This document shows, one piece after another, positions 1 to 5,308 of a stretch of DNA of 7,283 bases. This DNA is from JBAZYZ01 sp964361185 (GTDB lineage: Bacteria; Patescibacteriota; Minisyncoccia; Phycocordibacterales; VMEP01). The position numbers and the translations under genes were made by a program. The notes below the pieces were generated by a model. The model was given only the letters and a program-made list of their open reading frames with translations. It searched no databases and was not told the origin of the DNA. Within the stretch, counting starts at the first letter, position 1, and every line of letters starts with the position of its first letter. The stretch covers positions 1 to 7,283 of the forward strand of contig CAYHZS010000039.1 of assembly GCA_964361185.1 (NCBI GenBank), in the 5' to 3' direction.

Positions 1-23
1 ATTCTCATGAGACCCAAAGGAAA

Positions 24-43
24 CCCCGCACGCGAGTGCGGGG
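24..43. repeat. Perfect 8-bp GC-rich hairpin with a 4-nt loop
   Basis: CCCCGCAC (24-31) and GTGCGGGG (36-43) are perfect complements around the loop GCGA, a GNRA-type tetraloop in the plus-strand RNA. No T-run follows on the plus strand. On the minus strand the stem is followed by TTTCCTTT, a poor U-tract. It may end a gene lying outside the left edge, or be a stable RNA structure upstream of the small gene at 170-502. The structure is seen directly; the role is not established. Confidence 0.5.
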
Positions 44-84
44 AGGACGTCATTAACGTTATTTTTGGGCAGGAAATATTTCAT

Positions 85-111
85 TGGACAAAAAATTACC
101 TATTTGTTAAT
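85..111 (+). promoter_or_regulatory. Weak candidate promoter for the small Cys4 gene
   Basis: TGGACA (85-90, 5 of 6 matches to the -35 consensus) lies 15 nt upstream of GTTAAT (106-111, 4 of 6 matches to the -10 consensus) in an AT-rich stretch. It stands about 60 nt upstream of the ATG at 170. The spacing is short and the -10 is weak, so this is only the best candidate in the 169-nt gap. It fits with the gene being a single transcription unit, because everything else in the window runs the other way. Confidence 0.25.
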
Positions 112-153
112 CTCTAGTTTAGTTTTGTAATCCACACCTATCCAACTTCCAGA

Positions 154-162
154 AGAGAGGGG
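154..162 (+). promoter_or_regulatory. Strong Shine-Dalgarno site of the small Cys4 gene
   Basis: The purine-rich stretch AGAGAGGGG ends 7 nt before the ATG at 170. It is the only textbook ribosome-binding site in the window, and most other genes here lack one. It fixes the start codon and is the best argument that this unrecognised reading frame is translated. Confidence 0.65.
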
Positions 163-169
163 CATAGAA

Positions 170-502
170 ATGAAAAATAAAGGGTCGCAAGTGAAGGTTG
201 CCGGACAGCAGCACCAGGGTGGTGGTAAGGCCGGCATATCACGCAAACAGGGTGGCAAGAAGAAAGCCGATGGCCGGAGTGAAAAACAGAAGCGGAAAGA
301 TAGGTATGCGGCCGAGGCCGGTAAAAAGTTCAAGCAGAAAAGTGGCAATAACGGAGCTCCTTCTACGGTCAAAGCTAGCTACTTGCCGGCCGTGCATTCT
401 TGCAGATGCGGATGGTGCACTTCCTGCTTGCTTGAACAGGACAAGAAGGCAATAGCCCGCCGTGAAGAAGCGCTTTCTCGTTACTACCGTTCGAATTGGT
501 AA
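170..502 (+). CDS. Small basic protein with a C-terminal Cys4 cluster, function unknown
   Basis: A 110-residue protein that I do not recognise. Residues 1-60 are low in complexity and rich in Lys, Gly and Gln. They hold 15 Lys and 4 Arg against 4 acidic residues, so the region is probably disordered and could bind nucleic acid. A compact cluster follows: His76, then Cys78, Cys80, Cys83 and Cys86 in the spacing C-x-C-x2-C-x2-C, which could bind zinc or another metal. The last 24 residues look like a charged helix ending in a Tyr/Trp-rich tail. There is no signal peptide or membrane segment. A strong Shine-Dalgarno site precedes the ATG, and a hairpin terminator follows the stop by 27 nt. It is the only plus-strand gene and converges on the flavoprotein gene at 557-1504. 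A small RNA- or DNA-binding zinc protein is an inference from composition only. Other open frames across the same bases lack a ribosome-binding site. Confidence 0.65.
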   Translation: MKNKGSQVKVAGQQHQGGGKAGISRKQGGKKKADGRSEKQKRKDRYAAEAGKKFKQKSGNNGAPSTVKASYLPAVHSCRCGWCTSCLLEQDKKAIARREEALSRYYRSNW

Positions 503-529
503 GTAGCGGGCAACAAGCATTCATAAACA

Positions 530-555
530 AAAAAGCCGCGCCCGTGTGGCTTTTT
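530..555. terminator. Bidirectional rho-independent terminator between convergent genes
   Basis: AAAAAGCCGC (530-539) pairs with GTGGCTTTTT (546-555) through a 10-bp stem containing one G-U pair and a 6-nt loop. The plus-strand RNA ends in a U-run followed by AUUAUUUU. The minus-strand RNA ends in UUUUUUGUUU. The hairpin lies 27 nt after the stop of the plus-strand small gene and 1 nt after the stop of the minus-strand flavoprotein gene, so it can end both transcripts. Confidence 0.85.
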
Positions 556-556
556 A

Positions 557-1504
557 TTATTTTGCGTGGAGGTGGAGATAGATATCCTCAACCGCTTTTA
601 CGGCGTCGCCGGCGGCTATGTTGTTTTGGTGGTATAAAATATCGCTACAATCGCCCGCGGCCCAAATGCCAGGCACGGATGACTTTTGACTTCTGGCATC
701 AATTTTGATTCTGTTGTACGGATCCATTTCCACTAGGTCTTTGACAAATCCGGTATTCGGAATCTGGCCTATTTCGACGAATATTCCCGTGACCGAAAGT
801 TCTGAGACTTCTCCCGTTTTACGGTTTTTATATACAAGCCCGCTCACGAATTTGTCCCCTTTAATTTCAACCATCTCGGCATTATCAACAGCTTTCATTT
901 TCGGATTCGATAATACTTTTTCAACAGTCACCGGATCAGCTTTAAAACCATCGCTATGGTTAAGAAGGGTAACGCTTTTAACGTAGGCCAAAAGCTGGGC
1001 GGCCGTTTCAAAGGCGGCATTGCCTCCGCCCACAACCGCGACATCGGCCCCGGAAAACATCGGCCCGTCGCAAGACGCGCAGTAGGTGAGACCTTTATGT
1101 TCAAGAACGTCCGCATTTTTAGCGTCAAGTTTCCGTCTTCCGCTTCCCGTCGCGACAAGAACCGTCTTGGCAGAAAATATTTTTTCCGATTCCGCGGTGA
1201 CGGTAAAAATATCTCCGCCTGTCTGATCGGTAGGCAAGTCTTTTTTTATCGACTTAACTCTTTCGCCTTCCGCTACCGACAAAATATCGCCCGCGTAAGT
1301 CTCCACGTGTTTTTTAAGGTTTTCAGCAAGATCCAAGCCAGAGATGGCCGGCGTGCCAATCCAATTTTCTATTTTTTCCGAAACTACGGATTGTCCGCCA
1401 AAGGATTCAGTAATAAGCAGAGTCCTCAATTGTTTTCGCGCGGCATAAACCGCTGCCGCCGCGCCCGCTGGCCCGCCACCAATTATTATCAAATCATAAG
1501 TCAT
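557..1504 (-). CDS. trxB: Thioredoxin-reductase-like FAD/NAD(P)H disulfide oxidoreductase
   Basis: A 315-residue flavoprotein of the low-molecular-weight thioredoxin reductase / AhpF family, which passes electrons from a nicotinamide cofactor through FAD to a redox-active disulfide and then to a partner protein. Visible parts are the FAD-binding GGGPAG at 9-14, the ATGS strand at 118-121, the redox pair Cys142-Ala-Ser-Cys145 followed by DGP, a second dinucleotide-binding loop GGGNAA at 159-164, and the C-terminal FAD motif AAGDCSD at 282-288. The length is normal for the family. The usual NADPH signature HRRxxxR is replaced at 182-188 by Asn-His-Ser-Asp-Gly-Phe-Lys, so the arginines that hold the 2'-phosphate are missing. 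The FKAD stretch and the C-terminal motif resemble AhpF more than classical TrxB, although AhpF's N-terminal thioredoxin-like domain is absent. No thioredoxin, glutaredoxin or peroxiredoxin gene is adjacent. There is no Shine-Dalgarno site before the ATG. The gene may be read through from ftsZ across the four-helix-bundle element. The family is certain; the partner and the NADH/NADPH choice are not. Confidence 0.9.
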   Translation of the reverse strand: MTYDLIIIGGGPAGAAAAVYAARKQLRTLLITESFGGQSVVSEKIENWIGTPAISGLDLAENLKKHVETYAGDILSVAEGERVKSIKKDLPTDQTGGDIFTVTAESEKIFSAKTVLVATGSGRRKLDAKNADVLEHKGLTYCASCDGPMFSGADVAVVGGGNAAFETAAQLLAYVKSVTLLNHSDGFKADPVTVEKVLSNPKMKAVDNAEMVEIKGDKFVSGLVYKNRKTGEVSELSVTGIFVEIGQIPNTGFVKDLVEMDPYNRIKIDARSQKSSVPGIWAAGDCSDILYHQNNIAAGDAVKAVEDIYLHLHAK

Positions 1505-1516
1505 AGGGAAGTTTAG

Positions 1517-1934
1517 AGTCTATAGTCTGTCGTCTATAGGTTTGTGCTTTTAATAAGAGAACTAAGCATTCTCATTATTTCATCTAATAATAAATCTATC
1601 TCGGTGAAATTAATTTTCTTACCGAAGGATAATTTTCTAGCAATCTCTATTTGGGTTTCCAATTCCGAGCCAGAACCTTGTGCCATAACAAGAAAATGTG
1701 AAAAATCTTTGTTGCTTCGGCGACGGCTTCCCTCGGCAATATTTGATGAAACAGAAATAGATGCCCGACGCATTTGGGACGTTAGCCCATATATTTCCGA
1801 TTTAGGAAATTCTTCTGTAAGTTTATAGATGGCGATCGCCAACTCAACTGATTTTTGCCAAACTTTTAGATTCTTGTATCCTTTTGGTTGTCCCGTATCC
1901 ATTTCTATAGACTACAGTCTACCAACTATAGACT
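1517..1934. mobile_element. IVS-like element with two-block inverted repeats carrying a four-helix-bundle gene
   Basis: Each end carries the same two blocks in opposite orientation. On the left, AGTCTATAGT (1517-1526) is directly followed by CTGTCGTCTATAG (1527-1539). On the right, CTATAGACTACAG (1905-1917) and ACTATAGACT (1925-1934) are their complements, with one mismatch in the inner block and a 7-nt spacer between the blocks. The 418-bp unit contains only the four-helix-bundle gene. The stop codon of that gene (1534-1536) lies inside the left repeat, and its start codon is 2 nt from the right repeat. Genes of this family are known in intervening sequences within 23S rRNA, whose ends pair into a stem. 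Here a similar package sits between ftsZ and the flavoprotein gene. Mobility is an inference; no transposase is present. Confidence 0.6.
1534..1902 (-). CDS. Four-helix-bundle protein (23S rRNA intervening-sequence / S23 family)
   Basis: A 122-residue protein with the hallmark sequence of the family. It has an opening YKNLKVWQKSVELA helix (residues 9-22) and a second segment with FPKSEIYGLTSQMRRA (32-47). The conserved SVSSNIAEGSRRRSNKDF stretch follows (51-68), then two further amphipathic helices to the end. Length and domain order are normal for the family. Family members occur in 23S rRNA intervening sequences and as free-standing genes, and are structurally related to the Avd accessory protein of diversity-generating retroelements. 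They tend to be basic and to assemble into oligomeric bundles, and their biochemical role is poorly defined. There is no Shine-Dalgarno site. The start is 2 nt from one inverted repeat and the stop lies within the other, so the gene fills its element completely. It separates ftsZ from the flavoprotein gene in the same orientation. I see no reverse transcriptase or variable repeat, so a retroelement accessory role is not supported here. Confidence 0.92.
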   Translation of the reverse strand: MDTGQPKGYKNLKVWQKSVELAIAIYKLTEEFPKSEIYGLTSQMRRASISVSSNIAEGSRRRSNKDFSHFLVMAQGSGSELETQIEIARKLSFGKKINFTEIDLLLDEIMRMLSSLIKSTNL

Positions 1935-1941
1935 ATTTTTA

Positions 1942-3090
1942 CTATTTTTTGTTCCTTCTCAAGAATGCAGGCACGGCCGTCCAGTCATCATCCTCTCCAA
2001 TTACACCGTCGTTTTTATTTTCTGATTTTTTAGTCACATCCTGTATTAAAGGCAGAGGAGATTCTTTCTTCTCTTCTTTTTTATCGTCCTTGTCTTTTCC
2101 CCCTATCTGGAATAAGGAAGATTTGCGCGGAAGGTTAGTCGGGAAACCAGTGGCGATGACGGTAATTTTAATCTCATCTTTCTTCAGTTTGTCGTCCTTG
2201 ATAGCGCCGAAGATAACTTTGGCATCCTTGTCTATGGATTCGGTGATAATTTTGGCCGCATCCTGAACCTCGCTCATGGCCAGGTCTTCTCCTCCAGCAA
2301 TGGTAAAGAGAACCCCTTTGGCTCCGTCAATGGCAATGTCGAGGAGCGGAGAATTGATGGCGGCATTGGCGGCATTTTCGGCCCTCTTGTCTCCCGAAGC
2401 TCGACCGATGCCCATCAAAGCGGAACCGGCATTTGTCATGACAGCGCGTATGTCGGCAAAGTCCACATTTATAATGCCAGGAACAGTAATGAGTTCGGAG
2501 ATGCCTTCCACTGCTTGCCTTAATATCTCGTCGCACATGGCGAAGGCTGATTTTACACTTGTTTCTTTTGTAATTACTGAAAGTAGGCGATCGTTCGGAA
2601 TTACGATAAGAGCGTCAACTTCGTTTTCGAGCTCCTCGATTCCCTTTTCCGCTATTTTCATACGCTGGCTTCCCTCAAAGAAAAAAGGCTTGGTGACGAC
2701 GCCGACGGCCAAAATTCCCTGCTCGCGGGCGACGCGGGCGATAATGGGAGCGGCTCCCGTACCGGTGCCTCCGCCCATACCGCAGGCGATAAAGACCATA
2801 TCTGCGCCGCTCATCGCATCCTGAATTTCTTCCTTGGTCTCTTCAGCTGCCTTTTTTCCGATTTCCGGATTCATTCCTGCTCCAAGTCCCTTAGTCAAAT
2901 TCTTGCCGACGTGGATTTTTTTCTTGGCGAGAGAATGGTGGAGATCTTGGGTGTCTGTGTTAATGGCTATGAATTCCACCCCAGAAACCTTGGAATTAAC
3001 CATGTGGTTGAGCGCGTTATTACCCGATCCTCCGACTCCGACTACTTTAATTCTGGCAAAACTTTCAATCTCCGGGTTTATTTTGGGCAT
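1942..3090 (-). CDS. ftsZ: Cell division protein FtsZ
   Basis: Tubulin-like GTPase that polymerises into the cytoplasmic ring marking the division site. The protein has 382 residues, a normal length. The nucleotide-binding domain shows GVGGSGNNA at 18-26, NTDTQDL at 44-50 and the tubulin signature GGGTGTG at 106-112. The synergy (T7) loop NVDFADIRAVM at 208-218 carries the two catalytic aspartates, Asp210 and Asp213, which complete the GTPase site of the next subunit. The globular core ends near residue 325. A charged Lys/Asp/Glu linker of about 40 residues follows. The C-terminal peptide WTAVPAFLRRNKK (370-382) matches the conserved tail that binds FtsA. The gene lies 195 nt downstream of ftsA and probably has its own promoter in that gap. 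No Shine-Dalgarno site precedes the ATG, but the start fits the usual short N-terminal extension. A four-helix-bundle element begins 7 nt after the TAG stop. Confidence 0.98.
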   Translation of the reverse strand: MPKINPEIESFARIKVVGVGGSGNNALNHMVNSKVSGVEFIAINTDTQDLHHSLAKKKIHVGKNLTKGLGAGMNPEIGKKAAEETKEEIQDAMSGADMVFIACGMGGGTGTGAAPIIARVAREQGILAVGVVTKPFFFEGSQRMKIAEKGIEELENEVDALIVIPNDRLLSVITKETSVKSAFAMCDEILRQAVEGISELITVPGIINVDFADIRAVMTNAGSALMGIGRASGDKRAENAANAAINSPLLDIAIDGAKGVLFTIAGGEDLAMSEVQDAAKIITESIDKDAKVIFGAIKDDKLKKDEIKITVIATGFPTNLPRKSSLFQIGGKDKDDKKEEKKESPLPLIQDVTKKSENKNDGVIGEDDDWTAVPAFLRRNKK

Positions 3091-3137
3091 ATTATTCTGG
3101 TAGCTTGTAAAAGCCTATTATGTTTAATGTGCCCTAT

Positions 3138-3165
3138 ATAATATCAAATGGCATATAGCGCGCAA
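3138..3165 (-). promoter_or_regulatory. Candidate ftsZ promoter
   Basis: On the minus strand TTGCGC (3165-3160) is followed after 16 nt by TATTAT (3143-3138), which matches the -10 consensus at 5 of 6 positions; the -35 matches at 3 of 6. Transcription would begin about 40 nt before the ftsZ ATG. The -35 and spacer are covered by an inverted repeat (3146-3175), as expected for a regulated promoter. This is prediction by eye. Confidence 0.35.
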
Positions 3166-3175
3166 CATGCCATTT
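3146..3175. repeat. 9-bp perfect inverted repeat overlapping the ftsZ promoter
   Basis: AAATGGCAT (3146-3154) and ATGCCATTT (3167-3175) are perfect complements separated by 12 nt that contain GCGCGC. There is no T-run on either side, so it is not a terminator. The arms are centred 21 bp apart, about two helical turns, which suits an operator for a dimeric DNA-binding protein over the putative ftsZ promoter. It could also fold as a hairpin in a longer ftsA-ftsZ transcript. The repeat is seen; the function is inferred. Confidence 0.5.
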
Positions 3176-3285
3176 TACGTAACATGAAACTTATAACATG
3201 TAGCGCAAGAAGGGCATCAAACTCTTAAAAGACAACGTATTTTGTTATTTTAGTGTTAAATGTTACACGTTGTGAGTTATACGTT

Positions 3286-4464
3286 TTATGGCAAAAGCTG
3301 CCTGGTTCCGGAGGCCAGTGCGTTTCTGGTTTTACCGAAAAGGCGTTTTAAATCCTTGAGTAGCCCGCTTTCCTCAATGGCTGTGCCGGTGCCGGAGAAA
3401 AGTGAAAGTCCATAGGCCACGAACCAGGAAGAATCGCGTATCTTCCCTTTGGTCTGATCGGCAATCTGCCTGTCAAATACCTTCACGGGGAGTTTAAGAG
3501 AGGCTCTGGCTAGGTCTTCTATGGTGGAAATACCGGAACCTCCTCCGGTCAGGATTATCCCCGCAGGGAGGAGACCATTTCGGCCGATTTTTTTCAGGTG
3601 AGATTCAATAAGTTCGAATATGTCGGAGAGTCTCGCCTCAATAATTTCATCCAGCTTTCTTCTTGAGTAAGTTTCAGAATTTCCTCCAATTTTTATCCGC
3701 TCCGCTTCTTCAGGCGCGATTTTGAGTCCGAGAGCCATATCATTAGTAATATCGGTCGAACCGATAGGGAAGACATCAAGCGAAATCGGAATATCGTTTT
3801 CATATACGACAATAGAAACAGTTTCCGCACCTATATTGACCAAAATACAGCCGACATTTCTCTGTCTTTTCGTAAGACTCACCATGCTTGCGGCAAGGGG
3901 AGAGGCGACGATATCAAGAACTTCCACGCCGGCGCTTTCAACGGCCTCTATCAGATCTTCAAAATGCTGGTTCAGACAAACGACAAACAGGGTCTTTACT
4001 TCAAGCTTAAGGCCTTTTAGTCCGATTGGCCGGCCTAGGGTTTCTTTTCCATCAAGCTTGAACCTGACCGGTACGGTATGGATGATTCGTTTATTTTTGA
4101 GATCGCCCAGCTCCTTCTCGCTTTCTTCGAGAGCTTTCTTTACGTCTAGATCCGTTACCTCTCCATCAGCGCGCGATATGACCGATTGGCCGTGTCCTAC
4201 TGCTGACTCTAGGCTTATCCCCCCCATAGATACATAGGCGTTTTTAACTTTTACCTTAGAGACTCTTTCTGCTTCACCAACCGCCTTTTTTATACTCTTA
4301 ACTGCTTCTTCAAAATTTATGATATATCCCCTCCGCAATCCTTCGCTTTCGGCAAAACCGGTTCCTATAATTATCGGGAAAGGCTGGTCTTTTACGTACT
4401 CACTGACAACAACCTTAGTGGAGTAAGTTCCGATATCAATTCCGACGGTTATCTTGCGGGTCAC
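3286..4464 (-). CDS. ftsA: Cell division protein FtsA (GTG start)
   Basis: Actin-like ATPase that tethers FtsZ filaments to the inner face of the cell membrane and recruits later division proteins. The protein has 392 residues. The first phosphate-binding loop is GIDIGTYSTK at 8-17. The FtsA-specific 1C (SHS2) subdomain spans roughly 84-162. The second phosphate loop is VNIGAETVSI at 209-218, and the adenosine motif ILTGGGSGI is at 304-312. The C-terminus holds SGLLKDLKRLFGK at about 366-378, an amphipathic basic helix of the type that inserts into membranes, followed by a short tail. The start is GTG, chosen because it directly precedes the conserved RKITVGIDIG; no ATG lies just upstream and no Shine-Dalgarno site is visible. 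The gene lies 153 nt downstream of ybeY and upstream of ftsZ. No ftsQ, ddl or mur gene is present between or beside them. Confidence 0.97.
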   Translation of the reverse strand: MTRKITVGIDIGTYSTKVVVSEYVKDQPFPIIIGTGFAESEGLRRGYIINFEEAVKSIKKAVGEAERVSKVKVKNAYVSMGGISLESAVGHGQSVISRADGEVTDLDVKKALEESEKELGDLKNKRIIHTVPVRFKLDGKETLGRPIGLKGLKLEVKTLFVVCLNQHFEDLIEAVESAGVEVLDIVASPLAASMVSLTKRQRNVGCILVNIGAETVSIVVYENDIPISLDVFPIGSTDITNDMALGLKIAPEEAERIKIGGNSETYSRRKLDEIIEARLSDIFELIESHLKKIGRNGLLPAGIILTGGGSGISTIEDLARASLKLPVKVFDRQIADQTKGKIRDSSWFVAYGLSLFSGTGTAIEESGLLKDLKRLFGKTRNALASGTRQLLP

Positions 4465-4522
4465 TCTGTTTGGTAATTTTAAATGATAAATTTCAAATTT
4501 ATAAATAAATAAATCAAATGAA

Positions 4523-4551
4523 TTAATTTTTAAACATTGTTTAAAAATTAA
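4523..4551. repeat. 14-bp perfect AT-rich palindrome in the ftsA leader
   Basis: TTAATTTTTAAACA (4523-4536) and TGTTTAAAAATTAA (4538-4551) are perfect complements around one central base. The palindrome sits about 60 nt upstream of the ftsA GTG in a stretch of nearly pure A and T (about 4475-4570). It could be an operator, a weak terminator for ybeY, or a melting-prone region helping an ftsA promoter. No convincing -35/-10 pair was found around it. Confidence 0.5.
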
Positions 4552-4617
4552 AAATTAGACATTAAACATTAAGCCGCCAATCAAGAGTGGTAGCCAAGTT
4601 TCTCGCGATTAAGCAAA

Positions 4618-5016
4618 TCAACGACAAAACCCAAACTTCCTAAAAGTTGCGGCCTCTTTATCTTCCATCTTACTACTATGGCGCATACCTTTCAAATGAA
4701 GCAATCCGTGGATAAACAGAAAAGGAATAAATTCTTCGTATTTGAGTCCGAATTTGGGAGCGTCTTTCTTTGCTTCCGGCAGACAAATAATTATTTCACC
4801 CTCGGTTTTGGACAGGGGGAAAGAAAGTATATTGGCCGGCTTGCGCTTGTTCCTGTATTTACTGTTCAACTTTTTTGACTCGGCGCTTCCCACGAAAGCT
4901 ACGGATAGCTCATATTTATCACCGAGTACGGCTTTCTTTAAAGTATCAAAAGGCAAGCGTGGAGGCTTGCCTTTTGAAAAATTATTTATGAAAATATTGC
5001 CCGAACGCTCTTTCAT
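4618..5016 (-). CDS. ybeY: Endoribonuclease YbeY
   Basis: Metal-dependent single-strand RNA endonuclease involved in 16S rRNA 3'-end maturation and ribosome quality control. The protein has 132 residues, slightly short for the family because little follows the active site. The zinc-binding signature HGLLHLKGMRH spans residues 103-113, giving the three histidines His103, His107 and His113. Upstream, the conserved block YRNKRKPANILSFP (54-67) and the strand GEIIICLPEA (73-82) also match the family. The start ATG follows rpsU by 29 nt, fitting a ribosome-linked operon; no clear Shine-Dalgarno site is present. Codons for about residues 14-24 contain a perfect 13-bp inverted repeat, in a part of the protein where the family is not strongly conserved. 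The gene ends with TGA. Confidence 0.93.
   Translation of the reverse strand: MKERSGNIFINNFSKGKPPRLPFDTLKKAVLGDKYELSVAFVGSAESKKLNSKYRNKRKPANILSFPLSKTEGEIIICLPEAKKDAPKFGLKYEEFIPFLFIHGLLHLKGMRHSSKMEDKEAATFRKFGFCR
4946..4977. repeat. 13-bp perfect inverted repeat inside the ybeY coding region
   Basis: TCAAAAGGCAAGC (4946-4958) and GCTTGCCTTTTGA (4965-4977) are perfect complements with a 6-nt loop GTGGAG. The sequence encodes roughly residues 14-24 of YbeY. In the sense RNA the stem is followed by UACUUUAAAG, and in the antisense RNA by AAAAAUUA, so neither side has a strong U-run beyond the stem itself. It could be a translation- or transcription-attenuating hairpin near the 5' end of ybeY, or a small inserted palindrome kept in frame. 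Confidence 0.6.
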
Positions 5017-5045
5017 TTATCTTTTGTCCCGTGACGATTCGTTTT

Positions 5046-5306
5046 TTACCGTGACCTACCTCTTCCTTTAGCCGGTCGGTCGGGCAGTTTGCCTAGTTTT
5101 TTTAAGCGTTCTATCTCTTTGCGTTTTTTCATGCTCATCAAAGTGGAATTTTTACGCGAAAGTTTTGACTTCGGGCGCTCATTATAACGGGTGCTCCGGG
5201 CGCGATTCAAAACGCCTGATTCCTGAACGCGCTTGGTAAAGCGACGAATCAAATTAACGCTGGATTCGTTTTGGTTTTTGCTGACCTCAACTATAGTTCG
5301 TGACAT
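5046..5306 (-). CDS. rpsU: Small ribosomal subunit protein bS21
   Basis: Basic protein of the 30S subunit that sits near the 3' end of 16S rRNA and helps start translation. The protein has 86 residues, longer than the roughly 70 of the E. coli form because of an extended Lys/Arg/Gly tail. The family features are the N-terminal VEVSKNQNESSVNLIRRF block (6-23), then TKRVQESGVLNRAR (24-37) and a long basic helix with KKRKEIERLKKLGK (60-73). Its leader is unusual: a long inverted repeat (5309-5428) ends 2 nt before the ATG, and the only Shine-Dalgarno-like bases (AGGG, 5313-5310) lie in its stem just 3 nt from the start codon. Translation may therefore depend on opening that structure or be independent of Shine-Dalgarno pairing. 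ybeY follows by 29 nt, probably in the same transcript. Confidence 0.92.
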   Translation of the reverse strand: MSRTIVEVSKNQNESSVNLIRRFTKRVQESGVLNRARSTRYNERPKSKLSRKNSTLMSMKKRKEIERLKKLGKLPDRPAKGRGRSR

Positions 5307-5308
5307 TT

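Noticed and set aside
7..117. Plus-strand 36-codon open frame from ATG at 7, open to the left edge
   Set aside because: No ribosome-binding site, no recognisable sequence, and a strong hairpin lies inside it. It could be the tail of an upstream gene, but the window does not show enough to call it.
198..455. Second plus-strand frame overlapping the Cys4 gene, and the minus-strand frames across it
   Set aside because: They overlap a frame with a strong Shine-Dalgarno site and a fitting terminator. They have neither themselves, nor any family resemblance.
956..1516. 186-codon plus-strand frame antisense to the flavoprotein gene
   Set aside because: It mirrors a clearly conserved coding region and has no motifs. 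Such antisense frames are common opposite real genes.
1534..1902. Four-helix-bundle gene as the Avd partner of a diversity-generating retroelement
   Set aside because: No reverse transcriptase and no template/variable repeat pair are visible. The IVS-like inverted repeats explain the context better.
2276..2824. 182-codon plus-strand frame antisense to ftsZ
   Set aside because: It is a shadow of the ftsZ core, whose minus-strand translation holds all the FtsZ motifs.
3722..4237. 171-codon plus-strand frame antisense to ftsA
   Set aside because: It is a shadow of the conserved ftsA frame, with no independent start signals or motifs.
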